Shown here: positions 1-11,976 of the stretch, piece after piece
How the letters are laid out: the number at the start of each line of letters is the position of its first letter
Numbering within the stretch: position 1 is the stretch's first letter
From: Aralia elata
Taxonomy: Eukaryota; Streptophyta; Magnoliopsida; Apiales; Araliaceae
NCBI GenBank assembly: GCA_034770075.1
Contig: CM068378.1
Location: 44,916,508-44,980,507 of the forward strand
DNA length: 64,000 bases
Reading direction: 5' to 3'
Translations under genes and position numbers: made by a program
The notes under the pieces: generated by a model
The model's input: only the letters and a program-made list of their open reading frames with translations
Database searches by the model: none
Told to the model about the DNA's origin: nothing

Positions 1-1419
1 CCCATGACACAAGATTCACAAGTTGGATATGATTCGTAATCAGATAACTCTAAAAGCCCATCTTTATGCAACTTGGATAATCTTGTTTTATTGATATGAC
101 TGAGTCTACAGTGCCACATAAAGGTATAATTAACATCATCTCTTTTTCTTTTCTTAGTTTGTTCAATTTGAAGTATATTTTCATGCAAGCCAAGTATGTA
201 AAGTCCATTCAGTAGGTTCCCAACACCATATAAAACATTTTTATTATAAATAGAATAACTGTTGTTCTTTATTATAATATCAAAACCATCCATATCCAAT
301 ACAGAAATTGAAATAATGTTTCTAATGAGTGTCGGAACATAATAATAATTATTTAAACTAATGAACTTGCTCGAAAGCAGTGCTAAACAATAAGTCCCTA
401 CAGCTAATGCAGCAACCTTTGCTCCATTTCCCACTCGTAGGACGACTTTATCCTTGTTCAGCTTTCTACTTCTGCTTAGTCCCTGCATATTATTACATAT
501 GTGAGAACTACAGCCGGTATCCAATACCTAAGTACAATTTTGACTTTCAAAAAAAATAATTTCAATCATTAACAAACCTAGATCAGAAGTTGAAGCTTCT
601 CCAAGCTTCTTTTGGTCCGCAAGATACTCCTTGCAGTTCCTCTTCCAGTGTCCCGGCTTATTGCAATGGTAGCAAATTCCTTTGCTATCTGGATCAGGTT
701 TCTTTTTATCCTTTCTCTTCGCCTTGCCCTTAGCCTTCTTGTTTTTCTTCTTTTTCAGAAGATACCTTGGGCCTCTTCCTTTTCTTGGAAGAATCATCCA
801 CTAGTAAGACTTGGTTCTTGTTGGATGAGAAGTGACCTTCAGCAGTTTTCAGCATGTTAAGTAACTCAGGCAAGCTGACGTCAAACTTATTCATGTGAAA
901 ATTCACAACAAATTGTGAGAAGGTGTCCGGGAGTGCCTGCAAGATCAAATCTTGACTTAACTCCCCATCCATCACGAACCCAAGCTGTCCAAGTTGTTCA
1001 ATCAGATTGATCATCTTAAGGACATGAGTCTCAACAGCAGTGCCCTCGGTTATACGAGATCGGAAGAGCTCCTTAGATATCTGATATCTAACAGTCCTAC
1101 TTTTCTCACCATACAACTCTTTGAGGTGCAGCAATATAGTAGGAGCATCCATAGTTTCATGTTGATACTGAAGCTCGTTACTCATGGATGCGAGCATGAT
1201 GCATTGAGCCAAGATTGCATCATCTTGCTACTTTCTAAAAGTAGCAATCTCTTCCTCAGAGGCTGTTTCTGCAACATTTGCAAGGACTGGCGAATTTAGG
1301 ACATAAGAAATCTTTTCAGCAGTGAGAACAATTCTCAGATTCCTTAACCAGTCCGTGTAATTCAGTCCGGTCAGTTTGTTAGCATCAAGTATACTACGCA
1401 GTAATAGTGAGTTTGACAT
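1..1419 (-). pseudogene. Copia gag-pol, 5' part: gag, zinc knuckle, protease, GAG-pre-integrase
   Basis: Gag/Pol polyprotein for particle assembly and replication. The start chosen is the Met at 1419 (MSNSLLLRSILD), followed by the copia gag domain (TDWLRNLRIVL), then lysine-rich sequence and a CCHC knuckle (CYHCNKPGHWKRNC). Next come the protease signature VLDTGCSSHIC near 480-530 and a GAG-pre-integrase block (WHCRLSHIN) close to the left edge. The reading frame is broken by a TAG at about 1228-1230, by a frameshift in the A-rich lysine codons around 750-790, and by a TAG at 528-530 just before the protease motif. Integrase, RT and RNase H lie outside the window. It is clearly non-functional. 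Confidence 0.85.
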
Positions 1420-2104
1420 TTTTAAATTCTGCATGTGAAATAGACAATATTTTAGCATACATTCATTTACTTAATTACCAAAATAAATTAGGTCTTTATT
1501 TTAAATTGGTATCTCCCACTATTTTCATCAAACTATATTACCTCATTATATAGTTCGGCAAATATAATTAAAGATTTGCTAGTGAGATTAAGGATCTCAT
1601 TTCAAATGTATATAGCCTTGTGTGTGCACAACAAACTATATATAAATAAATAGGTAGACAATTATTGTCAATTACATTACTATGTAACTCCTTGTATTTT
1701 GCCTCTTAGATTATAATGGTCAAGTGTGTGCACATCCGAACTAAAATAATCTAAGTTAAGTCCATCCTGGCACTTCCATATATTCGAAAGAAAAACACTG
1801 TTCTTGTGGTGACACAACAAAACAGCATCGTTTAGTCTATTTATAAGATCAAATGTGATAAAACATCTTAAATGTTTAATACTCGCCTTGTGTGTGCACA
1901 ACAAACTCATATTAAATATTTAATACTCTATTGTTTTACCATGCTAGAAGGCGACGTTCGATATTCCAAATTTCTTTGAACGCTTAGGACTTAATATGAT
2001 TTCTTTGAGGGGTTTGTTATTATTAGTCTCATCTTGTTTAGCGCGCATGCACATATATATATAAAATACGCGTCATATTATTTAACATGTGAAGCATGTT
2101 GGAT

Positions 2105-2105
2105 A

Positions 2106-2151
<46 letters not shown>
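2105..2151. repeat. (TA)n microsatellite
   Basis: An uninterrupted TA dinucleotide run of about 45 bp in the copia leader. Confidence 0.95.
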
Positions 2152-2154
<3 letters not shown>

Positions 2155-2910
2155 AGCATGCACATATAGAATACTATATTCTACCCGGATTGATTATGGA
2201 CTTTTATTCTAGTTTGGTTCACTAGAGCCACCAAGTGAACCAAAAGGTCAAACCTAGGGTGCAAGAATAAAATTTAAATATAACTATAACATTTAAACCC
2301 GGGCTCCATTACAAACGGGTCTTCAAGCACTCCTTGATCCTTTGTCTCCAATTCTTCAAAATTAATTCTAACTAGTCCTATTACATAAACTATTTACAAT
2401 AAATAGAAACCTTGATCAGCAGTCAAGGGGAAGTACATAGGAGGGAGATAGAATTTACATTAAGAAAAATTAGAGAAGACGAGGTATGCAGACCCCATTT
2501 ATAAAAACCCATACATTCAAGCATCCTCTAAAATAATTCCAATCACACATTGGTCAATAGTCCATAATCAATCCCTATTTATTATCATACATATCTCTAT
2601 ATGTATCAATAAATAACATTCATCTCATGAATAATTAAACCATTCCATATATGCATTGATATCAATTAATGGGCAAAAGTTTTGCTAATATTTAGTTTTG
2701 AAACAAAATAAACTCTTTTATTTTAATCAAAAACCAAATCTAAATTAAACTCCTTTAATTTTAGCAATCTGAAATCCTATTCCAGATAAAATAAACTCTT
2801 TTATTTTAAACGTTTATCAATTAAATAAACCATTTATGTTAATTGAGAAAACAAAAAAAAATTTCAAAGTCTGCACACCTGCGCGACCGTGCTCCAAATT
2901 GAACTAGGAG

Positions 2911-2969
2911 AGGCGCGGCCGCGCTGCACCCCCAGAAACGTTTTCTGGGTTAGGGTGCGGCCGCGCTCC
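2911..2969. repeat. GC-rich inverted repeat in the copia leader
   Basis: Two arms containing GCGGCCGCG-type sequence flank the near-palindromic centre CCAGAAACGTTTTCTGG. The arms pair with few mismatches and could form a strong hairpin. A third GCGCGGCCGCGCC block follows at about 2986-2999. The surroundings are strongly AT-rich. Confidence 0.75.
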
Positions 2970-3101
2970 AGAATGAATTGGAAGCGGCGCGGCCGCGCCG
3001 CGACGCAGATTCAGAAAAAAATTTTCAGCCCAAAAATCCGATCGTATCGCATATCAATTCATACATGAAATCATCAAAATCAATAATTAACACAAGGATT
3101 T

Positions 3102-3114
3102 GGCTCTGATACCA
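3102..3114 (-). other. Copia primer-binding site, initiator-Met tRNA type
   Basis: On the minus strand this reads TGGTATCAGAGCC, the common plant primer site complementary to the 3' end of initiator-Met tRNA. It starts one base after the LTR end at 3116, which fixes both element orientation and LTR boundary. Confidence 0.9.
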
Positions 3115-3115
3115 C

Positions 3116-4795
3116 TGTTAAGTTGGTATATAACGCAAGCAAGCAATCAAATTACACAAATAGAGCGGAAGCGTGATAAAACGAATTTTAAAATTTTAAT
3201 ACAAACCATCACCATGATTTATCCTTGTGTTCAATTATCAATTAAACGGAAGAGAAAGAGAATACGAATTATACCCTCGTAGATCAAAGCTTCCTCGAGT
3301 ACAAGTTCAACTCCTAGTCCTTTGTGTTCTCCTCGAATTCCACCGATGAGATTCCTTCCTTTGATCAACGTTAGCCACCTAAGTGTTTGGCATCTAGAGG
3401 TGATCCACCAAGGAAGAATAGGTATACAAGAAGTTGGGTATTGGCAAAACCTAGTTTCTATCTCTATAGAAATTGCAAGTACTCTATCCAATTAAGAATT
3501 TATGGGAGAGTACTTCTATTAATTAATTCTCAATCCCTATTAAGAATTAAATAATAGTAATAGTAATAATAATAATAAGACTCCTCTTATTAATTTATAT
3601 TTAATATTCCAAAATATTAAATAATAAATATTAAGCTATTTAATTTATTCTATCTCCATAGACTAAATTAAATACACTTAACTTACTATTACAATTATGT
3701 CATTTACTTTTTAAATAAATATTTTCCTTTTGCGGTGTGACCCTTTAGGTTCTCCATATTAAACCGGTTGTGAATAAATCAATTAGAACAATTCTAATCT
3801 TATTTAAATAAATAAATTAAACTATTTAATTTATTTAAATAAATAATATTTATTCTACAATAAAGGTAAGCCCCCTTAGCGATCAACGACTTTCTAGATA
3901 ATATAGATTTCAACATTAATCACAAAAGAACCTTTCAGTGAATAGTTGCCGTACAATTCAATCCTTCTACCATACAATGTCCCAATTAAATATAAGACAT
4001 GGATTTACTGTCAAGTCTTATTTTATTTAATTATATGTATTTCGATTCCCAAATGCACAACTCTAAATAATGCAAATTAGAAACTCCTTTATAATTTCAT
4101 TCTGCCTTGGCCAAGGACTACTGAGTTGTCATTTATCGAATCACGTAGGACATTCACATCTTTTATAAGACGAGGTATATTCTTTGTTGATCATTCACCT
4201 ATCTCCATGTACAACTGACTATACCCAATCATACCCTTTGATATACCCTAAAGGTCTTAAGGGATATGTCAAAGTATAACTCATCATACACAAGATACTA
4301 TGATGATCTCAAGTCCAAGGATCACTTGTACTACTATCACTAGAGGAATTCCTATTGACAGGCGAGTAAAACTCCATTAGGTATTCCTTAGCGAGCCACG
4401 TTCAGTGAACTTATTCTCCAATAAGCACCTACATACTTGCTTTAGTGTCTCAACACAAATGATTATGAGATCAATCATCCTCTTCTTAAGAGCAAGCAAC
4501 GTATGTACTAATCTATCCGGATTCACTAATCCCCTTTTCAGTAATCCAACGATTAGGAACAATTTTTTGTTTGTGAGCTATCTAGAATTTAGATCTCATT
4601 AGCATGATCATCATTATGATTCTAAAAGCATTGCTCAAAACTATGGGTTTATTACATTTAATAAAACAGCACTATGTAGATAATATAAAATGCCTTTTAA
4701 GAAAATCAATTCTTTTATTAATAAATGAATAAGATTACAAAGTATATGCTACATCATATCAAATATGATTAGCTTGTGTGCATACTACTTTCACA
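3116..4795 (-). repeat. Copia 5' LTR (1680 bp)
   Basis: On the minus strand it begins TGTGAAAG at 4795 and ends CTTAACA at 3116, giving TG...CA termini. The inner end abuts the primer site and the outer end abuts chromovirus integrase sequence. It is AT-rich with short homopurine and TAA-rich tracts. The partner LTR is outside the window, so insertion age cannot be judged. Confidence 0.85.
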
Positions 4796-5019
4796 CGGTT
4801 CACGAAAAATTTCTGGAAAAGCTTCCAAGAACGCATGGGAACACAACTGAGGTTGAGCACTGCATATCATCCCCAGACAGATGGGCAGAGTGAAAGAACG
4901 ATTCAAACCTTAGAGGACATGTTGAGAGCATGCGTTATGGATTTCAAAGAAAGTTGGGATGACCATCTACCGTTAGTGGAGTTTGCTTACAACAACAGTT
5001 ATCACGCAAGCATCGGTAT
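4796..5019 (+). pseudogene. Chromovirus integrase fragment
   Basis: Encodes part of the integrase catalytic core: the RF motif after the second Asp, then AYHPQTDGQSERTIQTLEDM with the catalytic Glu, and FAYNNSYHASIG. It closely matches the complete integrase of element A (11100-11325). The 5' side is cut by the copia insertion and the 3' side joins LTR sequence abruptly at about 5020. About 2.7 kb present at the equivalent position in element A (about 11325-14045) is deleted here. Confidence 0.85.
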
Positions 5020-5928
5020 TGCAAGTTATTCTTTAAGCTTGAATCTTATCTCCAAGCATGCCTTAAGTGGTCTAATTACTTTTAAAATTATTCCACATCT
5101 ATGTATTTATTGACATTCGCACTCGTGCATTTGAATTCGTATATTCATTTAAGTTCAGAAATTTATGAACTATTCATGGTTAAGTCTGAACCCTTATTCG
5201 GTCAGGCAAGTATGTGAGAATTTATAAAAGCTATTCGAACCAATCGATGGTAAGGATTCTTAGACTGTATGAACACCCCTTTTATTATAGGGGAGTACCA
5301 CAGGTACCGTATATAAGGTACAAATAGCAGAGTTAAATGTTATGCATACACATAGCGTACGCGAGGCTGATCCCCTCAAGTACTTATTCTGTAGCCAGTA
5401 ACCAGAGGGTCAACTAGCTATTGACTCCTTTGGAAGTTATTGTTCAAAGTCTACTTGACTATCAATTGTTCTTAAAGCATTTATTGTTATTGCTTCTGAT
5501 AATTCTATTGTTGAAATCTCTTTCTATATCCCTTTCATCATGATATATCCTTATTGTTGTACTTTAAAACTTGCTGAGCAAACTCGTTGCTCATCCTTGC
5601 TATATCATAACTTCATTGCAGCTAAACCCGAGACGTCAGGGAAGAACAAAGGGAAAGAAAAGATGAAGTGATAGACTTCATGTAGCAGATTTTAAATTTA
5701 TGTGTAGTTAATCACTGTTAATGTAATTTAAACCCTGTTTGTTATTTAGGGTATGGTTTTGTGTATGTGTTTAAGGTTATTATATTTTGGGACTAGTAAC
5801 ACCTTTCTGATGAACAACATATGTTTATTTCCGCATTTTAGTCAATGTATGTTGTTGGAGGTGAACGATGTATTAGATCGTGATGACCGGATTCAGGTAT
5901 TTGGAGACCCGAATTTGGGGGCGTCACA
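5020..5928 (+). repeat. Chromovirus LTR, 3' part
   Basis: Aligns with about 14045-14974 (shared blocks such as GAGGCTGATCCCCT and CCCGAATTTGGGGGCGTCACA-type ends) at roughly 70% by eye. It ends CACA at 5928, four bases before a primer site, so it acts as the 5' LTR of element A although its own 5' two-thirds are deleted. Confidence 0.8.
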
Positions 5929-5931
5929 GGT

Positions 5932-5944
5932 TGGTATCAGAGCC
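5932..5944 (+). other. Element A primer-binding site
   Basis: TGGTATCAGAGCC, initiator-Met tRNA type, three bases after the CACA end of the LTR at 5928. Confidence 0.9.
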
Positions 5945-6161
5945 GTAGGTTATAAACTTTAGGATCGCGAAACCTAGGTTATAACCTTCATAGTAAACTC
6001 GTATTGAGTATTAGGAGATAAATCAAGGAGATTTATTATATGTGGTTTTGATGAATTGGGGAATTCATCGAGTCGAGTAGTACCCAATGAAATATAATTT
6101 CATTTCTTCAATGAATATATTTTATTGCTGTACTAATGTTGATTTTCGGTGTGATTGTAGG

Positions 6162-6881
6162 ATAACTGACATAGGAGGGACTAGTGGTACCCAGGAGGAG
6201 GAGACATTCCTAGATATACCAGTAGTTGATGAGCAGTTGGTGGGGTATGCTCCTATTGCCCCAGGGGTAGCACTGGAGGAGTCCGAGCCAGAGGAGGACT
6301 ATCAGAGGGAGCTACCAGAGCCTGTTATAGGTAGGGTGATGAGATCCGGTAGTCAGGACCCGGATGACAGTGAGGAGGACCCCGAGACCCAGGGAGAGGA
6401 GCCACCTGCTTATGTTAATGGCATGGGGTCCACTGCCGACGATATCATTGAGGGACTGACCAGCAGGAACGAGGAGCTGGAGGCTCGAATAGCTCATCTG
6501 GAGGAGCAGAATCAGACCCACCAGATCAGAGAGGACCAATATAGAGACCTAGCCTATCAGCTCGAGCATGAGTTGGGAGTGGCGAAGGTACAACTGTAGG
6601 GTTACGAGTCCTTAGCGCAGCAGATCGGACCACTGCTACATCAGCTAGTGGCCCGAAACGCTGAGCTGAGGGAGAGGCTGGAGCAGAAGGATCTGCAGAT
6701 CGCCCACCTGAAGGCCAAGCAGGAGGCCATGAGGTTCGAGTTTGGGCTGGAGGTGTCTGAGAGGATGCATGTCAGAGAGGCCTGGGTCAGGGAAGCTAGA
6801 AGGGTGGATCAGTTAGAGGACCAGTTGGAGGCCAGAGCAGTGAGGATAGAGACCCTAGGATATGCTTTAGATGCAGCCTAA
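6162..6881 (+). pseudogene. Extra ORF of chromovirus A: acidic, coiled-coil protein upstream of gag
   Basis: A 239-codon frame between primer site and gag; function unknown. The N-terminal half is acidic (many Glu/Asp and Pro) and includes a block NGMGSTADDIIEGL. The C-terminal half is heptad-like (RNEELEARIAHLEEQN, then LRERLEQKDLQIAHLKAK), strongly suggesting a coiled coil. It is homologous to the ORF at 15229-15792 in element B and, at its C-terminal end, possibly to 61660-61864 in element C. Comparison with B places the start at 6162, where ATG has become ATA. An in-frame TAG at 6597-6599 is also present. The start follows TTGTAGG, which resembles a splice acceptor. Confidence 0.7.
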
Positions 6882-7389
6882 AGGAGGCCCCGGACTGAGG
6901 TAGGGGAGTCTAGCCGCTCTGTTCGTCGCAGGGTCGGGGGTGGAGCATTCTGTTCTGGTCAGCAGGCACGGATTCGTCACGACGTGTAGTGACGTGATAT
7001 GATGGGTGCTTTGTCTTTAGTACAGCCAGTCCCACTTTTTGTTATATTAGGGACGTATTCATGTTTGTCTTGTGGAACTCTATATTTGTTTTCATGTTTG
7101 GGGTAGCAGTTAAACCCCAACTTTTGTTGTCTTGAGGGATGGAAAGTTAGGATCCCCACTTTTGTCTTAGGGGAATGTTTAATGACGGATAGGGCAGGTA
7201 GTGGCGCATTTATAGAAGTATGCTACATGTTTAGTCTGAATGTAACAAACAGTGGTATATGAATATAAATGCAGATGTTTCACTTAAATCAAACGTGTTT
7301 GATAAATGTTTCTACTCTTGATCGCTGATTTTAATGACATATTGTGTAAAATATGAAACTATAGGTAAAAGTCGGCCATAATTCAAATC
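6882..7389 (+). other. Spacer between extra ORF and gag of element A
   Basis: Non-coding stretch of about 500 bp. I see no conserved motif in it beyond an AT-rich second half before the gag ATG. Confidence 0.5.
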
Positions 7390-9408
7390 ATGCCGCCAAG
7401 AGGAAGACCATGTAACCGACAAGTTGAAGAGTCAGAAAGTGAGGTTGGAAATCAATCCAATCCAATGAGAATGTTCGCAGAAATGCTGGCAGAAGCCATG
7501 CAATCAAGACCGCCACCTGTAGGGACCCAAGCAGCCCCCGGGCCAACACATCATTTGGCAAATTTTAAAGATTTTAAACTGGTCGGGCCACCCGAGTTCA
7601 AGGGAACTCTTAATCTAATCGAAGCACAGACCTAGATCGAAGAGATAGAAAAGGTCTTCGAGGTCGCACGGGTGGCCGAGGAACAAAAAACAGGATTTGC
7701 CACGTTCATGCTGAAGGGCGAGGCTAACTATTGGTGGAAGGCCAATAAGGGTCGAGCAGGTGAGGGAGTCATTCCATGGGATATATTCAAAGAACTATTT
7801 TTCGAAAATTACTTCCCGGAGAACACCCAGCAAGATATGGAAGTAAAATTCCTGGAACTGAAACAGGGGAATATGACTGTCGCCGAGTACGCGGCAAAGT
7901 TCAATGAGCTGGCCCGATTTACCCCACATCAAGTGGACACCGAGGCCAGGAAGGCAAGAAGATTTGAATTGGGGCTGAAATCGTGGGTACAGAAGTCAGT
8001 TGCGATATTGAAGCTTAAGAACTTCTCGGAACTGTTGGAGAGGGCTATCATTGCGGAAGGGGGCAATGAAGCCGTGGCCTGATTCAACCAAGAAAGAAAG
8101 AAGAGTCAGGAAGTAGCCAAGGCGGGGAGCAGCGGAGGCAGCAACCCCAATAAGCGCAAATGGAATGAAAGCCAATCGTTCGGGAGCAATAAATCCAGAG
8201 GAAACCAATCTGGAGGGGAGGTGAAGAAAACTGGCAGGTGCAGCAATTGTGGGAAGAACCACACTGGGGAATGCATGAAAGGGAAAAGTGGCTGTTACCG
8301 GTGTGGACAACCGGGGCACATGGCTCCCCAGTGTCCGAACAAACAGAAAGGAGGATGTTTCTCTTGTGGAGCACCCGACCACCAGATTAAGGACTATCTG
8401 AAGAGGAAGGGCGACGTCGGGAGTGGCAACAGGAGCAACAACAACAGCGGGAATAACAACCGGTTGAACTACGGGGCACCAGCCAGTCAAGCCAACAGGC
8501 CAATAGCCCGCACGTTCAACATGACTGTTCAGGATGCCATGGAATCCAAAGACGTGGTGTCAGGTATCATCCCAATCAATGATATAAATGCATATGTGTT
8601 ATTCGATTCGGGTGCTACCTGCTCTTTTGTTTCCGAAGAATTTGCTAGTCAGTTAAATTTACCTCGTGAAAAGTTAGAACACCCTATGAACGTAGAAGTA
8701 GCAAACAAGGAAATTATCCCCGTAGAATCCATTCATAGGAATTGTAGTGCTGAATTGCGAGGATTTAAGCTTAATGTGGATTTGATACCAATTCGGCTGG
8801 GAGAGTTTGATGTAATCCTGGGAATGGATTGGCTATCAATTCATGGAGTAGTTATTGACTATAAGAAGAAATGTGTACACCTGAAGACTCCTAATAAGTC
8901 GAAGGTGGTATTTTACGGTAGTAAGTCACCAACACAATCTTGTTGTCTGACTATGATGTAAACCAAGAAACTGCTTAAGAAAGGTTGCGTGTGTTATTTG
9001 GCACATGTAATTGATACTCGTCAGGTCAGGGATGAGATGAGTCAAATACCAATCGTGAGGGATTTCGCTGATGTCTTCCCCGATGAACTTCCGGGACTGC
9101 CACCGGACAGGGAAACCGAGTTCGTTATCGATTTGGCACCGGGAACCGCACCAATATCGAAGCCGCCGTATCGAATGGCACCTGTAGAGATGAAAGAGTT
9201 GATGGTGCAACTGCAGGAACTATTAGATAAAGGTTATATCAGACCAAGCGTGTCCCCATGGGGAGTGCCAGTTCTGTTTGTAAAGAAGAAAGATGGTTCG
9301 ATGAGACTTTGTATCGACTATCGGGAGTTGAACAAGGTTACGATTAAGAATAGGTATCTTCTTCCTAGGATTGATGATTTATTTGATCAACTTAAGGGAG
9401 CAAAATAG
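7390..9408 (+). pseudogene. Chromovirus A gag, protease and N-terminal RT
   Basis: Starts at MPPRGRP. The gag core (YWWKANKGRAGEGVIPWDIF, then EYAAKFNELARF) is followed by three zinc knuckles near 8236-8403: CSNCGKNHTGEC, CYRCGQPGHMAPQC and a third (CFSCGAPDHQIKDY) whose last Cys is now Tyr. The aspartic protease motif LFDSGATCSFVS lies near 8600. The linker DVFPDELPGLPPDRE and RT N-terminal motifs (VPVLFVKKKDGSMRLCIDYR) follow. In-frame stops: TAG 7633-7635, TGA 8080-8082, TAA 8959-8961, TAG 9406-9408. Frame is otherwise constant from 7390 to 9408, so point mutations broke a recently continuous gene. Confidence 0.88.
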
Positions 9409-11917
9409 TTTTCGAAAATCGACCAAGGACAGGCTATCATCAGCTGAAGGTGAGGCAAGAAGATATCCCGAAGACTGCATTCAGGATGCGTTACGGGCAC
9501 TTCGAGTTTCTGGTAATGTCATTTGGATTGACGAATACACCAGCAGCATTCATGGATATGATGAACAGAGTGTTCAAGCAGTACTTGGACAAGTTCGTAG
9601 TCGTATTCATCGATGACATCTTGGTGTATTCGGAGATAGAGGAGGAGCATGCTGAACGTTTGAAGATTGTATTGGAAGCTCTCAGGAAGGAGAAGTTATA
9701 CGCAAAATTTTCGAAGTGTGAGTTTTGGTTGCAGAGGGTACAGTTTCTAGGTCACGTCATCGACAAAAATGGTGTTTCGGTGGACCCAGCAAAAGTAGAA
9801 GCGGTTATCAATTGGGAGCAACCGAAGACGCCAACAGAGATTCAGAGTTTCTTGGGATTAGCGGGGTACTATCGAAGGTTCATACAGGATTTTTCAAAGA
9901 TAGCATCGCCATTGACCAATCTCACCAGAAAAACAGTTAAGTTCGTTTGGTCGGAGAAATGCGAGGAAAGTTTCATGGAATTGAAGAAGAGACTTAGCCG
10001 AGCACCGGTGTTGACCTTACCAGACAACACTGGGGGTTTTGTAGTATATAGCGATGCATCACACAAAGGTCTTGGCTGTGTGCTGATGCAGCACGACAAG
10101 GTCGTGGCGTACGCATCACGTCAGCTGAAGGATTATGAGAAGGGGTACCCGACTCATGACCTGGAATTAGCAGCGGTAGTTTTCGCCTTAAAGATTTGGA
10201 GGCACTACCTATACGGGGAGAAGTGCGAGATATATACAGATCACAAAAGTCTAAAATATATCTTCACTCAAAAGGAGCTGAACATGAGGCAGCGCCGATG
10301 GTTAGAATTGATCAAAGACTACGACTGTGAAATTCTGTACCATCCGGGCAAAGCAAATGTAGTGGCTGATGCCTTAAGCAGGAAAGGCAAGGTGAAATTG
10401 ATGCAGCTGACAGTTCAAGAGAAATTGATAAAGGACTTTGAACGTCTAGAACTGGAGGTTAGGTATCCAATGGAGGCAGACGAAAAAATGTTCACCGTGA
10501 CAGTAGGTCCGACTCTACTGGATAAGATACAGGAGGCTCAAGAATTTGATGAAGAATGCATTGACATTAAGAAGCAACTATCGGAGGGAAAAATGTTGAA
10601 GTTCAAGGTTGACAACACAGGGCTGCTAAGATTCGAGGGAAGGATCTGGATACCCTACGTACCAGACTTAAGGGAAGAGATATTGCAGGAGGCCCATAAT
10701 ACGAGATTTTCGGTACATCCGGGTAGCACCAAAATGTATCAAGATCTTCGTCAACATTATTGGTGGCCGCATTTGAAAGGAGAAGTTGCAGAATACGTCA
10801 GCCGGTGTTTAACTTGCCAGAGGGTTAAGGCAGAGCACCAACGGCCGAGCGGATTGTTGCAACCTTTCGAAATTCCAGAGTGGAAGTGGGAGCACATCAC
10901 TATGGATTTTGTAGTAGGACTCCCGGCGACACAAAAGGGTCTAGACGCCATCTGGGTGATCGTAGATCGTTTGACCAAGTCTGCCCATTTTCTACCGATC
11001 AAGATCAGGTACAAATTAGAGCAGTTGGCGAGACTTTACGTGAAGGAGATAGTATCACGACATGGAGTGCCGATGTCTACCGTATCTGACAGAGATCCGC
11101 GCTTCACGTCAAATTTTTGGAGAAGTCTACAGGAGAGACTGGGAACACAGTTGAGAATGAGCACGGCGTATCATCCTCAGACTGATGGTCAGAGTGAGCG
11201 AACAATTCAGACTCTAGAGGATATGCTCCAGTCAGTTGTGATGGACTTAAGTGGCAGCTGGGACGATCACTTGCCACTAGTAGAGTTCGCCTACAACAAT
11301 AGTTACCATGCTAGCATTGGTATGCCACCGTACGAAGCGTTGTATGGAAGGAAGTGTCGAACACCGTTGTGTTGGGATGAAGTTGGTGAACGGAAATTGT
11401 TGGGACCAGAATTGGTACAACAAACCGTGGAAGTTATTAAAGTAATAAGACAGCGGTTAGTAGCAGCCCAGGATCGCCAGAAGAAGTATGCTGACTTACG
11501 TCGTCAGAAACGAGACTTTGAAGTCGGAAGCTTTGTGTTTTTGAAGGTATCTCCCTGGAAAGGGAAGATCCGTTTTGGGAAGAAGGGCAAGCTGAGCCCT
11601 AGGTTCATAGGACCTTTTGAAATACTAAGGAGAATAGGCGAAGTGGCGTACGAGGTAGCGTTACCCCCTGAGCTTGAGCACATTCACAACGTGTTTCATG
11701 TATCAGTGTTACGTCCATATAAGCCAGACTACAAGCATGTCATCTCTTATGAACCAATTCAAGTCGAAAGGGACTTATTCCTGTCCAAATACTTGATAGG
11801 AAGGAGCAAACACTGAGGAATAAGGTCATTCATTCGGTTAAAGTACTCTGGAGAAATCACGCGATGGAAGAAGCCACGTGGGAACTCGAAGAGAAGATGA
11901 GAGCCAATTACCCCTAG
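9409..11917 (+). pseudogene. Chromovirus A RT, RNase H, integrase and chromodomain
   Basis: After a 1-nt loss near 9425 the frame continues as a 788-codon stretch (9450-11816). RT active site FIDDILVYS is at residues ~52-60, RNase H begins around YSDASHKGLGC (~200) with TDHKSLKYIF further on. The integrase HHCC region is at ~415-455 and the catalytic core has Asp ~485 (TMDFVVGL), Asp ~546 (VSDRDPRF) and Glu ~582 (TDGQSERTIQ). The tail ends with HIHNVFHVSVLRPY. A second frameshift near 11780 moves the chromodomain (NKVIHSVKVLWRNH, ATWELEEKM) to another frame ending at 11915-11917. The chromodomain is thought to guide integration to heterochromatin. RT to integrase is nearly intact, but the element cannot be autonomous. 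Confidence 0.9.
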
Positions 11918-11959
11918 TTATTTGAGTAACCTTAGATTGAAATCCCGAGGACGGAATTT

Positions 11960-11976
11960 TTATAAGGGGGAGAGGA
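11960..11976 (+). other. Polypurine tract of element A
   Basis: Purine-rich ATAAGGGGGAGAGGA lies directly before the LTR start TGTAATGTCC at 11977, the expected place for plus-strand DNA priming. Confidence 0.8.

Larger units (their letters stand above)
1459..3101 (-). other. Copia 5' leader, non-coding
   Basis: About 1.6 kb separates the primer site from gag. It is AT-rich and has no convincing ORF. It holds a TA microsatellite, three near-copies of a GTGTGTGCACA-containing motif (about 1620, 1720 and 1890) and an isolated GC-rich block near 2881-3008. A further insertion inside the leader cannot be excluded. Confidence 0.55.
1..4795 (-). mobile_element. Ty1/copia LTR retrotransposon, 5' portion (runs off left edge)
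   Basis: The order on the minus strand is LTR (4795 to 3116), primer-binding site, long leader, gag, protease and the start of the GAG-pre-integrase region, which leaves the window at base 1. Protease before integrase-type sequence, together with the CX2CX4HX4C knuckle, fits Ty1/copia. The element is inserted in a plus-strand chromovirus integrase gene that resumes at 4796. The opposite end and the target duplication are outside the window. Confidence 0.85.

Noticed and set aside
3102..3114. tRNA gene remnant (also at 5932, 14978, 28884)
   Set aside because: Only the short primer-site complement is present, with no cloverleaf; these are retroelement primer sites.
5753..5962. Plus-strand ORF spanning LTR end and primer site
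   Set aside because: Crosses the LTR/primer boundary; composition is non-coding.
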